Position numbers and translations under genes: made by a program. DNA of 64,000 nucleotides from Betaproteobacteria bacterium (GTDB taxonomy: Bacteria; Pseudomonadota; Gammaproteobacteria; Burkholderiales; SG8-39). The notes beneath the pieces are model-generated. The model was not told the origin of the DNA. It searched no databases and saw only the letters and a program-made list of their open reading frames with translations. The stretch is taken from contig JADJPT010000003.1 of NCBI GenBank assembly GCA_016713125.1, forward strand, positions 186,001 through 250,000, in the 5' to 3' direction. Position 1 is the stretch's first letter. Every line of letters starts with the position of its first letter. This document shows positions 20,923 to 32,871 of this stretch, piece by piece.

Positions 20923-20957
20923 GCAAAAAGCCCGGGCATTGAGCCCGGGCTTTTTGC
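20923..20957. terminator. Bidirectional Rho-independent terminator, yggX/phoU
   Basis: A perfect stem, GCAAAAAGCCCGGGC (20923-20937) with GCCCGGGCTTTTTGC (20943-20957) and loop ATTGA, carries an A-tract on one side and a T-tract on the other. It can end both yggX (+) and phoU (-) transcripts. Confidence 0.85.
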
Positions 20958-20991
20958 TTTGAGGCGCCAGCGTTCCCGCTTTGGGTTGGGG

Positions 20992-21026
20992 AGGGGGTAC
21001 GGGGGAACCGTAGGGTTCCCCTGTTC
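20992..21026 (+). repeat. G-rich palindromic repeat, copy B
   Basis: The sequence runs from AGGGGGTACGGGGGAACC to GGTTCCCCTGTTC and contains an inverted GGGGAACC/GGTTCCCC core. It shares its GGGGGTACGGGGG head and CCCCTGTTC tail with copies A, C and D, and its core with copy E near tolC. Confidence 0.6.
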
Positions 21027-21047
21027 CTGGCTTTCGCCTTTCCCGCA

Positions 21048-21087
21048 GGGGGGTACGGGGGGCGTAGCCCCCTGTTCAAGACTTGCC
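21048..21087 (+). repeat. G-rich palindromic repeat, copy C
   Basis: The sequence runs from GGGGGGTACGGGGGGCGTAG through CCCCCTGTTCAAGACTTGCC. It is an inverted, near-identical partner of copy A about 130 bp upstream. Confidence 0.6.
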
Positions 21088-21117
21088 CCGGAGGGGCGGG
21101 AAACGAAAGAGAGGCTC

Positions 21118-21817
21118 CTACTCCAGAAGCTCCTTCTCCACCTCCTCGATCGACGTATGCCGAACATCCCGCCCCTTCACCATGTAGATCACGTACTCGG
21201 CCATGTTCTTGGAGTGGTCGCCGATGCGCTCGATGGCCTTGGCGATGAACAGGATCTCCAGCGGAATCGATGATGGTGCGCGGATCCTCCATCATGAAGG
21301 TGATCAACTGGCGCGTGATGGCGCGGAATTCGTCGTCCACCGCGCTGTCGCCCTTCAGCGCATCCATGGCTTCAGCCACGTCCAGGCGCGCAAAGGCATC
21401 CAGCGACTGGCGCAGGATATGCACCGCCCGATCGGCGACGTGCGAGAGGTCCATGCGTGGCATGTGCATCCGTCCCGCGGCGTGGATCAGCTTGGCCATG
21501 CGCGCGATCTTGGCCGCCTCGTCGCCGATGCGCTCCAGGTCGGTGATGGTCTTGATCACCGTGATCAACAGGCGCAGGTCGCCGGCGGCGGGCTGGCGGC
21601 GGGCGATGATGTGGCTGCACAGCTCGTCGAGCTCGACTTCCATGCCGTTGACGCGATGATCGTTGGCGATCACGCGATCGATCGCCTCCATGTCGCCGGA
21701 GATCAGCGCCTCCATGGCGTGCAGGATCTGAGCCTCGACCAGCCCGCCCATCTGCAGCACACGCGAACGCACGCTCTCCAGCTCGGCGTCGAACTGCTTG
21801 GAAATGTGCTCGGACAT
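21118..21817 (-). CDS. phoU: Phosphate transport system accessory protein PhoU, frameshifted
   Basis: PhoU binds the Pst/PhoR system and prevents Pho-regulon activation when phosphate is sufficient. The N-terminal three-helix half (SKQFDAELESVRSRVLQMGG, NDHRVNGMEVELDELC) and the second half (SHVADRAVHILRQSLDAF) are intact. After MMEDPRTI the frame is lost. In the next frame the expected IERIGDHSKNMAEYVIYMVKG end follows, to the TAG at 21118. Removing one base near 21270 restores PRTISIPLEILFIAKAIER, so a single extra base is likely. Restored length is about 232 residues. It is the last gene after rpiA on the minus strand; pst genes are not in the window. Confidence 0.87.
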
Positions 21818-21888
21818 GGCGAAAACACCCTTGAAAACAAGGGAGTCAGCTTAGCACACGGAGTGTTACAGGTTCGTGACGGGTAATC

Positions 21889-22554
21889 TCAGCGGCGCGC
21901 CGTCATGCTGCGCACCCCCTCCGGGGCGCCGAGCAGCAACAGGTCGGCCGGGCGGCGCGCGAAGATGCCGTTGGTGACCACGCCGGCGATGTTGTTCAGC
22001 TCGGCCTCCAGGGCCGGCGGGTCCATGATGCTCAGGCCGCGGCAATCCAGGATCAGGTTGCCGTTGTCGGTCTTGTAGCCCTCGCGCAGCACGGGCTGCG
22101 CGCCCATGGCCAGCAGGGCGCGACCGACATGGCTGCGCGCCATCGGAATGACTTCGATCGGCAGCGGGAACCTGCCCAGCACGGGCACCAGCTTGGAGGC
22201 GTCGGCGATGCATACGAACTTCCTGGCCACGGCGGCGATGATCTTCTCGCGCGTCAGCGCCCCGCCGCCACCCTTGATCATGTGCATGTGCTCGGTGATC
22301 TCGTCGGCGCCGTCCACGTACACCTGCAGCTCGCTCACGGCGTTCAGCTCGAACACGCGTATGCCGTGCTTCCTGAGCCGCTCGGCGCTCGCCTCGGAGG
22401 CCGCGACGGCCCCGTCGATGCGCCCCTTGATCGAAGCCAGGGCGTCGATGAAGCAGTTCACCGTGGAGCCCGAGCCGACGCCGACCACCGCGTCCTCGAC
22501 GACGTGCTTGAGGGCCTCGCGGGCGACCAGCTGCTTGAGTTCGTCCTGGGTCAT
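21889..22554 (-). CDS. rpiA: Ribose-5-phosphate isomerase A
   Basis: The 221-residue enzyme interconverts ribose-5-P and ribulose-5-P in the pentose phosphate pathway. Family motifs are VGVGSGSTV, DGADEI (active-site region) and KGGGGALTREKI. It overlaps the lpdA stop by 4 bp (ATGA at 22554-22551), so the two are translationally coupled. Length is normal and the gene looks intact. Confidence 0.94.
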   Translation of the reverse strand: MTQDELKQLVAREALKHVVEDAVVGVGSGSTVNCFIDALASIKGRIDGAVAASEASAERLRKHGIRVFELNAVSELQVYVDGADEITEHMHMIKGGGGALTREKIIAAVARKFVCIADASKLVPVLGRFPLPIEVIPMARSHVGRALLAMGAQPVLREGYKTDNGNLILDCRGLSIMDPPALEAELNNIAGVVTNGIFARRPADLLLLGAPEGVRSMTARR

Positions 22555-24349
22555 TTCTTCCTTGCCGGGGGCAGGTCCGTGCACACGCCTTCGTACAGTT
22601 CGGCCGCCATGCCCACCGACTCTCCGAGAGTGGGGTGGGGATGGATGGTACGCCCGATGTCCACCGCGTCCGCACCCATCTCGACGGCCAGGGCGACCTC
22701 GCTGATCAGATCCCCCGCGCCGGTGCCGACGATGCCGCCGCCGACGATGCGATGGGTGGCCTCGTCGAAGATCAGCTTGGTGAAGCCCTCGTCGCGGCCG
22801 TTGGCGATGGCGCGCCCCGAAGCCGCCCAGGGAAACTTGCCCACGCCGACCTTGATGCCCTGCGTCCTGGCCTCGGCTTCGGTCAGCCCCACCCAGGCGA
22901 CTTCCGGATCGGTATACGCCACGCCGGGGATGACGCTGGCGTCGAAATGCGCCTTCTCGCCGCTGGCGGCCTCGGCCGCCACATGGCCCTCGTGCACGGC
23001 CTTGTGCGCCAGCATGGGATTGCCCGCGATGTCTCCGATGGCGTAGATGTGCGGCACGTTGGTGCGCATCTGGCTGTCGACGGGAATGAAGCCGCGCTCG
23101 TTTACCGCCACGCCGGCACTCTCCGCGCCGATCTTCGCGCCGTTCGGCGTGCGGCCGACGGAGACCAGCACCAGGTCGTAGAGCTGCGGCTCGGCCGGCG
23201 CGTTCTCGCCTTCGAACCACACCTTGATGCCCTGCGGCGTGGCCTCGGCCCTGGCGGTGCGGGTCTTCAGCATGATGTTGTCGAAGCGGTGCGCGTTGTA
23301 CTTCTGCCAGACCGCCACCAGGTCGCGATCCGGACCCATCATCAGCGCGTCCAGCATCTCGACCACGTCCAGGCGCGCGCCCAGCGTCGAGTACACCGTG
23401 CCCATCTCCAGGCCGATGATGCCGCCGCCGATCACCAGCATGCGCTTGGGCGCCATGCGCAGTTCCAGCGCGCCGGTGGAATCGACGATGCGCGGGTCGT
23501 CCTGCGGCAGGAACGGCAGTCTGGCCGCCTGCGAACCCGCCGCGATGATGGCCTGCGCGAACTTCACGCGCCGGGTGCCGGCCGCGCCGGCGACTTCCAG
23601 GTGGTGCGGGTCGACGAAACGGCCCACACCCTGCAGCACCGTGACCTTGCGCATCTTCGCCATGCCGGCCAGCCCGGTGGTGAGCTTGCCCACCACCTTC
23701 TCCTTCCAGCCGCGCAGCTTCGCCAGATCGACCTTCGGCTCGCCGAAGCTGATGCCGTGCTCGGCCAGGCGGCGCGCCTCGTCGGTGACCGAGGCGACGT
23801 GCAGCAGGGCCTTGGACGGGATGCAACCCACGTTCAGACAGACCCCGCCCAGCGTCGCGTAGCGCTCGACCAGCACCACCTTGCGGCCGAGGTCGGCGGC
23901 GCGGAACGCCGCCGAATAGCCGCCGGGCCCGCCGCCCAGCACCAGCACCTCGCATTCGAGGTCGGCGGGCGCGCCGTCGGGCGCGGCCGCCGCGGGCGCC
24001 ACGGCAGGCGCCGCAACCGCTGCCGCGGCGGGCGCGGAGGGTGCCGCGGCGGCCGGTGCGCCACAGGTGTGGCAGCAATCTGCCCGCTTTGCGGCTCCTG
24101 GCGGGGAGTTTCGGCGGAAAGTGTCAGTATTGGCGAACCCATGGAGACCTTGTCGCCGAGCTTGAGCAGCAGCTCGCCGACCACGCCGTCGTGCGGCGAG
24201 GGGATCTCCATCGTCGCCTTGTCGGACTCGACGCTGATCAGGCTCTGCTCCTTCCTGACCACGTCGCCGGGCTTGACCAGCAACTCGATCACCCCGACTT
24301 CCTTGAAGTCGCCGATGTCGGGCACCAGGACCTTGATGCTCTCAGCCAT
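22551..24349 (-). CDS. lpdA: Dihydrolipoyl dehydrogenase (E3) with N-terminal lipoyl domain, frameshifted
   Basis: This E3 subunit has an added lipoyl domain (about 1-80, lipoylated Lys in VESDKATMEIP) joined by an Ala/Pro-rich linker to the flavoenzyme core. The core has FAD motif GGGPGGYSAAF, redox disulfide GGVCLNVGCIPSK, NAD motif and the C-terminal catalytic HPHPTLGES. Lipoyl-E3 fusions are common in betaproteobacterial PDH operons. The linker frame breaks near 24060; adding one base gives a continuous Ala-rich linker and about 599 residues. It overlaps rpiA and follows aceF by 33 bp. Confidence 0.9.
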
Positions 24350-24382
24350 AGGGTTTCGCCTGTGTATTGGATTGGCGTTGCG

Positions 24383-25628
24383 TCACAACAGGGAGCGCCG
24401 GATATCCGAGAGCACCGAGGACAGGTAGGTGGTGAAGCGTGCCCCGGCGGCGCCGTCGATGACGCGATGGTCGTAGGACAGTGACAGCGGCAGCATCAGG
24501 CGCGGCACGAACTCCTTGCCGTTCCACACCGGGCGCATCTGCGACCGCGACACGCCGAGGATGGCGACTTCCGGCGCGTTGATGATGGGCGTGAACAGCG
24601 TGCCGCCGATGCCGCCCAGGCTGGAGATGGAGAAGGTGCCGCCCTGCATGTCGCCGGCCTTCAGCTTGCCGTCGCGCGCCAGCTTGGAGATCTCGCCCAG
24701 CTCCTTGGCCACGTCGAACACGCCCTTGCGGTCGGCGTCGCGGATCACCGGCACCACCAGGCCGCCCGGCGTGTCGACGGCGACGCCGATGTGATAGTAG
24801 TTCTTCACGATGACGTTCTCGCCGCCCTTGTCCAGGCTGGCGTTGAAGTTCGGGAACTGCTTGAGCGCGGTCACGCAGGCCTTGACCAGGAAGGCCAGCA
24901 TGGTGAGCTTGAAGCCCTGCTTCTCGGCCTGCGCGGAGCTGTCCTTGCGAAAGGATTCGAGCTCGGTGATGTCGGCCTCGTCGAACTGCGTGATGTGCGG
25001 GATCGACACCCAGTTGCGGTGCAGGTAGGGGCCGGACAGCCGCTGTATGCGCGACAGCGGCTTGATCTCGACCGGGCCGAACTTGGCGAAATCCACCTCC
25101 GGCCAGGCCGGCAGGCTGAACGGCATGCCGCCGCCCGCGGGTGCCGGGGCGCTGAGGTCGACGCCGAGCTCGCGCGCGAACTTGCGCACCGAGGGGGCTG
25201 GCATGCGGCTTGGGCAGGGTTTCGTCGCGCGGTTCGCGCGGCACCGGCCTGCCGACCACCACCGGCGGGACCGCCGGCGCTGCGGCAGGCGCTGCCGCCA
25301 CCGCAGGCGCAACGGCGGGTGCGACGGCGGGCGCCGGCTCGGCTGCAGCGGCCGGTGCCGCAGGCGCCGGCGCAGCGGCGTCGGCCGCGGCCTCCTCCAG
25401 CATGAGCAGCAGCGTGCCCTTGGAGACCTTGTCCCCGACCTTGACCTTCAGTTCCTTCACCACGCCGGCGGAAGGCGCTGGAATCTCCATCGTCGCCTTG
25501 TCCGATTCGACGGTGATCAGCGAGGATTCCGCGACCACGTGGTCGCCGGGTTTGACCAGCACCTCGATCACGGCGACCTCCTTGAAGTCGCCGATGTCGG
25601 GGATCAGAACTTCCTTGATGACAGGCAT
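24383..25628 (-). CDS. aceF: Dihydrolipoyllysine acetyltransferase (PDH E2), frameshifted and lacking part of the subunit-binding domain
   Basis: E2 transfers acetyl groups to CoA in the PDH complex. There is one lipoyl domain (about 1-78; TVESDKATMEIPAP) and a long Ala/Pro linker. The start of a peripheral subunit-binding domain follows (SPSVRKFARELGVDL), then the catalytic domain (WPEVDFAKFGPVEIKPLSRIQ to SYDHRVIDGAAGARF). The frame breaks in a 5-G run at 25193-25197; removing one base joins the halves to about 414 residues. The second half of the subunit-binding domain, normally a G-x-G-x-x-G-R-I...DV segment, is absent, and the sequence jumps to APAPAGGGMPFSLPA. That could be real or an assembly loss. 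Confidence 0.88.
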
Positions 25629-25689
25629 GTGCGTTCCTCGGGCGGGGAGCCGCCGTGCAGCCGGACGCACCGGCCGCGCGGCGTCGGGC

Positions 25690-28373
25690 CTAAACGGTGG
25701 TCGGGTCCGGCTTGGCCGGATCGATGTCGTACTTCCTGATCGCCTCGGTCACGGTGGTCGCCTTCACTTCGCCCTGCTCGGCGAGGGACTTCAGCGCCGC
25801 GATCGTCACCCAGTAACGGTTGACCTCGAAGAAGTGGCGCAGCTTCGCCCGCGTGTCCGAGCGGCCGAAGCCGTCGGTGCCCAGCGCGCGGTACACCCTG
25901 TCGCGCGGCACGAAGGGGCGGATCTGGTCGGAGAACGTCTTCATGTAGTCGGTGGCCGCCACCACCGGCCCCGGTCGCGCGGCCAGGCACTGCGTCACGT
26001 ACGGCAGGCGCGGCGTGTCCTCCGGATGCAGCAGGTTCCAGCGCTCGGCGGCCAGCCCGTCGCGGCGCAGCTCGTTGAAGCTGGTGGCGCTCCACACATC
26101 GGCGGCCACGCCCCAGTCCTTCTCCAGCAGCTCGGCCGCGGCCAGCACCTCGCGCAGGATGGTGCCCGAGCCCAGCAGCTGCACGCGCAACTTGCCCTTG
26201 GCGGCCGATTCGCGCAGCAGGTACATGCCTTTCAGGATGCCCTGCTCCACGCCCTCGGGCATCGCCGGATGCTCGTAGTTCTCGTTCATCACGGTGATGT
26301 AGTAGTACACATCCTCCTGCTCGGCGAGCATGCGCCGCAGGCCGTCCTGGATGATCACCGCGAGCTCGTAGCCGTAGGTCGGGTCGTAGGACACGCAGTT
26401 CGGGATCACCGAGGCGAGGATCTGCGAATGGCCGTCCTCGTGCTGCAGGCCCTCGCCGTTCAGCGTGGTGCGACCGGCCGTGGCGCCGAGCAGGAAACCG
26501 CGCGCCCGCTGGTCGGCGGCGGCCCAGGCGAGGTCGCCGATGCGCTGCAGGCCGAACATCGAGTAGAAGATATAGAAGGGGATCATGTTGACCCCCGTGG
26601 TCGAGTAGGCGGTGGCCGCGGCGATCCACGACGAGAACGCGCCGGCCTCGTTGATGCCCTCCTCGAGCACCTGTCCGGCCTTGTCCTCGCGGTAGTACAT
26701 CACCTGGTCCTTGTCGACCGGGGTGTACTTCTGGCCTTCCGAGGAATAGATGCCGAGCTGGCGGAACATGCCCTCCATGCCGAAGGTGCGCGCCTCATCG
26801 GGGACGATGGGCACCACCTTGTTGCCGAGCGCCTTGTCGCGCAGCAGCGCGGTCAGGATGCGCACGAAGGCCATGGTGGTGGACATCTCGCGGCCTTCGC
26901 CGCTGCCCTTGGTGACCTGCTCGAATGCCGACAGCGGCGGCACCGGCAGCGTGTGCTCGGCGCGCCGGCGCCGCTGCGGCAGATAGCCGCCCAGCGCCTT
27001 GCGGCGTGCATGCAGGTACTGCATCTCCGGGGAATCGGCCGGCGGGATGTAGAACGGCAGCTTCTCGAGCTGGTCGTCCGGAATCGGCACGTTGAAGCGG
27101 TCGCGGAACTCGCGGATCGTGGCGATATCCAGCTTCTTCAGCTGGTGGGTCGGATTCTGCGCCTGGCCCTGCTTGCCCAGGCCGTAGCCCTTGATGGTCT
27201 TGGCCAGGATCACCGTCGGCTGGCCCTTGTGCTTCACGGCGGCCGAGTACGCCGCGTAGATCTTGTGCGGGTCGTGGCCGCCGCGGTTCAGGCGCCAGAT
27301 GTCCTCGTCGGTCATGCGCGACACCATCTCCAGCAGCTTGGGATGCTTGCCGAAGAAATTCTTGCGCACGAAATCGCCGTCGTTGGCCTTGAAGTTCTGG
27401 TACTCGCCGTCGACCGTCTCCTCCATGATCTTCAGCAGGATGCCTTCCTTGTCGCGCGCCAGCAGCGGATCCCAGTACGAACCCCAGATCACCTTGATCA
27501 CGTTCCAGCCCGAGCCGCGGAACTCGCCCTCCAGCTCCTGGATGATCTTGCCGTTGCCGCGCACCGGTCCGTCCAGCCGCTGCAGGTTGCAGTTGACGAC
27601 GAACACCAGGTTGTCGAGCTTCTCGCGCACCGCCATGCCGATCGCACCCAGCGATTCCGGCTCGTCCATCTCGCCATCGCCGCAGAACACCCAGACCTTG
27701 CGGTTCTCGGTGTTGGCCAGTCCGCGCGCATGCAGGTACTTGAGGAAGCGCGCCTGGTAGATGGCCTGGATCGGCCCCAGTCCCATCGACACCGTGGGGA
27801 ACTGCCAGAAATTCGGCATCAGCCAGGGGTGCGGATAGGAAGTCACGCCCTTGCCGTCGACGTCGCGGCGGAAATTGTTCAGCTGCTCTTCGCTCATGCG
27901 CCCTTCGAGCAGCGCGCGCGTAGATGCCGGGGGCCGAGTGCCCCTGGAAATAGATCAGGTCGCCGCCGTGGTTCTCCGAAGGCGCATGCCAGAAATGGTT
28001 GAAGCCGATTCCGAACAGCGTGCCGACCGAGGCGAAGCTGGCGATGTGCCCGCCCAGGTCGCCGTCGCCCTTGTTGGCGCGCGCCACCATCACCATCGCG
28101 TTCCAGCGCGTGTAGGAGCGGATGCGCTCCTCGAGGGCGTGGTCGCCCGGCGAGCGCTCTTCCATGTGCTGCGGGATGCTGTTGATGTAGGCGGTAGTCG
28201 CCGAGTACGGCAGATAGGCGCCGGAACGGCGCGCCTTGTCGATCAGGCGTTCGAGCAGGAAATGCGCGCGCTCCGGGCCTTCGCGGTCGAGCACGGCCTC
28301 GAGCGCGTCCAGCCACTCCTGGGTTTCGAGCGAATCGGCGTCGTTGGCCGGGGGAACGGGGCACTGCAGACAT
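25690..28373 (-). CDS. aceE: Pyruvate dehydrogenase E1 component (homodimeric type), two frameshifts
   Basis: This is the thiamine-diphosphate E1 of about 895 residues, which decarboxylates pyruvate. TPP motif GDGEMDEPES, active regions YINSIPQHMEE, NHFWHAPSENHGGDLIYFQGH and SFxxNY-like blocks are present. ATG 28373 starts the expected N-terminus only if one C is removed from the run corresponding to 28358-28361. A second break near 27914 is repaired by adding two bases in a GC repeat (YARALLEGR). The bulk from 27913 down to 25690 is intact. It is the first gene of aceE-aceF-lpdA. Confidence 0.92.
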
Positions 28374-28533
28374 GACTCCTCCAGCTTGTGGCTTGTTACG
28401 CCGAGGGCTTTCCGGCGCGGCGCACGCCCGCTTCTTTTGGATGCGGGACGGGCGAATTTTCGTCGAAGCTTAATACGTTAGTGCACCCTGCACAAACCAG
28501 CGCACCGCATGTTTCGCGCGCTGCGAAGCACGT

Positions 28534-28548
28534 ATCGAGTGACTCGAT
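28534..28548. promoter_or_regulatory. Perfect 15-bp palindrome in the aceE-folD divergent region
   Basis: ATCGAGTGACTCGAT is a perfect inverted repeat with a one-base centre. It lies between divergent aceE (start 28373) and folD (start 28666), about 160 bp upstream of aceE. It may be an operator for a PDH regulator. No such regulator gene is nearby. Confidence 0.35.
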
Positions 28549-28629
28549 GCAAGCCGCGCGCGAGGCAAACGGCAAATGCACGATTTTTCGTATCTTAAAA
28601 CGACATACCGCATTATGCAATACCCGGAA

Positions 28630-28638
28630 TGCTAGAAT
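28630..28638 (+). promoter_or_regulatory. Possible extended -10 promoter of folD
   Basis: TGCTAGAAT is an extended -10 with hexamer TAGAAT at 28633-28638. It would give a leader of roughly 20 bases before folD ATG 28666. I see no good -35. Confidence 0.4.
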
Positions 28639-28665
28639 TCGACCCCGCATTCGACTCCTCCCCGC

Positions 28666-29393
28666 ATGAGCGCCCGCCTGATCGACGGCAAGGCACACGC
28701 TGCCTCGCTGCGCACCGAATTGAAACCCGAAGTGGAACGCCTGGCCGGCCTGGGCCTGCGTCCCGGACTGGCCGTCATCGTCGTCGGCGACAACCCGGCC
28801 TCGCGCGCCTATGTACGAAACAAGGTGCGTGCCTGCGAAGACACCGGCGTGCGCTCGGAGTTGCACGAATTCAGCGCCGATGTCACCGAAGCCGCGCTGC
28901 TCGAACGCATCGCGGCACTGAACGCCGATGCCGGCGTGCACGGCATCCTCGTGCAGCTGCCCCTGCCCGCGCACATCCCGGAAGCGCGGCTCACCGCGGC
29001 GATCTCGCCGGCCAAGGACGTCGACGGCTTTCGCGTCGAGAACGCCGGCGCCCTGCTGACCGGCTTGCTGTTGCAAAAGGACGCCACCGTCACCATCTGT
29101 CATTCACGCACGCCGGATCTGCAAGCCCGCGCGCGCGATGCGGACATTCTGGTCGCCGCGGTCGGCAAGGCGAAACTCATCGTCGCGGAGATGGTCAAAC
29201 CGGGTGCCTGCGTGATCGACGTGGGCATCAATCGCCTGCCTGACGGCAGGCTGGTCGGCGACGTCGATTTCGACGCCGTGCGGGCGGTGGCGGGGAGCAT
29301 CACCCCGGTGCCCGGCGGGGTGGGACCGATGACCGTCGCCATGCTGGTGTCGAACACCGTGCAGGCGGCGCAGCGCCATTTACAGGAAAGAGC

Positions 29394-29397
<4 letters not shown>
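28666..29397 (+). CDS. folD: Methylenetetrahydrofolate dehydrogenase/cyclohydrolase FolD, internally shortened
   Basis: The product reads as one open frame of 243 residues. FolD normally has about 285 and interconverts 5,10-methylene- and 10-formyl-THF with NADP. The substrate domain (GDNPASRAYVRNK with the catalytic Lys, LVQLPLP) and the C-terminal PVPGGVGPMTVAML are present. After DVDGFRVENAGALLTG the sequence jumps to LLLQKDATVTICHSRT. The roughly 45 residues that contain PCTP and the Rossmann G-x-S-x-x-V-G-x-P loop are missing. As written the NADP site is incomplete, so either the gene is damaged or bases were lost in assembly. Confidence 0.88.
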
Positions 29398-31449
<2,052 letters not shown>

Positions 31450-31467
31450 CCCTGCGGGGGTTCCTCG

Positions 31468-32021
31468 ATGCGCACGCTGGCCTGCCTTTTTCTCTCGCTG
31501 TTCGCCCTGACCTGCTGGGCCCAGCAGTACCGCTGGGTCGACGAGAAGGGCCGCGTGCAGTACTCCGACGTGCCGCCGCCGCCCTCCGCGAAAGGCGTGG
31601 AGAAGAAGAACCTCAAGGGCAGCGTGGTCGAGACCAGCGTCCTGCCGTTCCAGCTCATGCAGCTGGCCAAGGACGCCCGGTCACGCTGTATACCTCGCCG
31701 ACCTGCAAGGAAGGCTGCAGCATGGCGCGCGACGCGCTGAACCGGCGCGGCGTGCCGTTCCGCGAAGTGCAGGTGTGGGACACGCCGTCCAACGAGGAAC
31801 TGATGAAGGTCTCCGGCGCCGACACAGTGCCCACCCTGACCGTGGGACGCACCGTGCAGAAGGGCTTCGAGGCCGGCGCCTTCGACCGCGCGCTCGACAT
31901 CGCCGGCTATCCCAAAGGCCTGTCACCGCGCAAGCAGGCCGCGCCGCCGCTGCCGGAAAACTACGTCGCGCCCGGCGCGCCCCCGCCTGCGGAGAGCAAG
32001 CCCGCCGCCAAGCCGCAATGA
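31468..32021 (+). CDS. DUF4124-glutaredoxin two-domain protein, frameshifted
   Basis: The protein has an N-terminal signal (ACLFLSLFALTCWA) and a DUF4124 domain (QQYRWVDEKGRVQYSDVPPP). A glutaredoxin-like domain follows, with a C-x-x-x-C pair in SPTCKEGCSMAR and the cis-Pro region TVPTLTVG. It ends in a Pro/Ala-rich tail. The frame breaks at 31676-31678; adding one C gives KDAPVTLYTSPTC and joins both parts (about 184 residues). This domain pairing is common in betaproteobacteria, and a periplasmic redox role is inferred. Its stop overlaps the xthA start (ATGA at 32018). Confidence 0.78.
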
Positions 32022-32788
32022 AGCTGGCGACCTGGAACGTCAATTCGCTCAAGGTGCGCCTTGGGCATCTGACCGACTGGCTGGCCGCCGCGCAGCCCGA
32101 CGTGGTCTGCCTGCAGGAGCTCAAGCTCGAGGACGCGAAGTTTCCGCGCGAGGAACTCGCTGCGGCCGGCTACCAGAGCGCCTGTTTCGGCCAGAAGACC
32201 TACAACGGCGTGGCCATCCTCGCGCGCGCGCCGCTCGCCGAGGTGGAGTTCGGCATCCCGGGCTTCGCCGACGAACAGAAGCGCGTGATCGCCGCCACCG
32301 TCGGCGGCGTGCGCGTGGTGTGCGTCTACTGCCCGAACGGACAGGCGGTGGGCTCGGACAAGTACGAGTACAAGCTGCGCTGGTTCACCGCCCTGCGCGA
32401 CTACCTGGCGGCGGAGCGCGCACGGCATCCGGAGCTGGCGGTCGCCGGCGATTTCAACGTCGCCCCGGAAGACCGCGACGTGCACGACCCCAAGGCCTGG
32501 GAGGGACAGGTGCATGTGTCCGGGCCCGAGCGCAGCGCCTGGCGCGCGCTGCTGGAGACCGGCCTGGTCGACGCCTTCCGCTCCTTCGAGCAGCCGGAGA
32601 AGTCGTTCTCCTGGTGGGACTACCGCATGATGGGCTTTCGCCGCAACGCCGGCCTGCGCATCGATCACATCCTGCTGTCGCCGCCGCTGTCGGCGCGCTG
32701 CACCGGCGTGAGCATCGACAAGGCGCCGCGCAGGCTGGAGCGGCCCAGCGACCACACCCCGGTGATCGCGGAAATCTCCAACATTTGA
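32018..32788 (+). CDS. xthA: Exodeoxyribonuclease III
   Basis: The 256-residue AP endonuclease/3'-5' exonuclease has the family motifs: TWNVNS start, QELKLED (catalytic Glu), YNGVAI, GDFNVAPEDRDV, and the C-terminal RIDHILLS and SDHTPV. It repairs abasic sites and 3' blocks. Start ATG 32018 overlaps the previous stop. Length is normal. Confidence 0.94.
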   Translation: MKLATWNVNSLKVRLGHLTDWLAAAQPDVVCLQELKLEDAKFPREELAAAGYQSACFGQKTYNGVAILARAPLAEVEFGIPGFADEQKRVIAATVGGVRVVCVYCPNGQAVGSDKYEYKLRWFTALRDYLAAERARHPELAVAGDFNVAPEDRDVHDPKAWEGQVHVSGPERSAWRALLETGLVDAFRSFEQPEKSFSWWDYRMMGFRRNAGLRIDHILLSPPLSARCTGVSIDKAPRRLERPSDHTPVIAEISNI

Positions 32789-32792
32789 AACC

Positions 32793-32819
32793 GGAGAGCC
32801 GCTCCTGGAGCGGCTCTCC
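32793..32819. terminator. Hairpin terminator after xthA
   Basis: A 12-bp stem, GGAGAGCCGCTC with GAGCGGCTCTCC and loop CTG, lies 5 bp after the xthA stop and before the convergent TTT-receptor gene. The trailing T-run is weak, so termination strength is uncertain. Confidence 0.6.
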
Positions 32820-32871
32820 TGTCAATCGACTTGCCTGATTCGGCAAATTCGGAGGTCGGGCCGCCGGCCGT

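Noticed and set aside
20865..21117. CRISPR or IS end in the repeat-rich yggX-phoU gap
   Set aside because: The repeats are few, palindromic and irregularly spaced, with no spacers, no transposase and no cas genes nearby.
27890..27920. Programmed frameshift in aceE
   Set aside because: A 2-base loss in a GC repeat fits the general indel pattern, there is no slippery-site/stem signature, and aceE has a second break in a C run.
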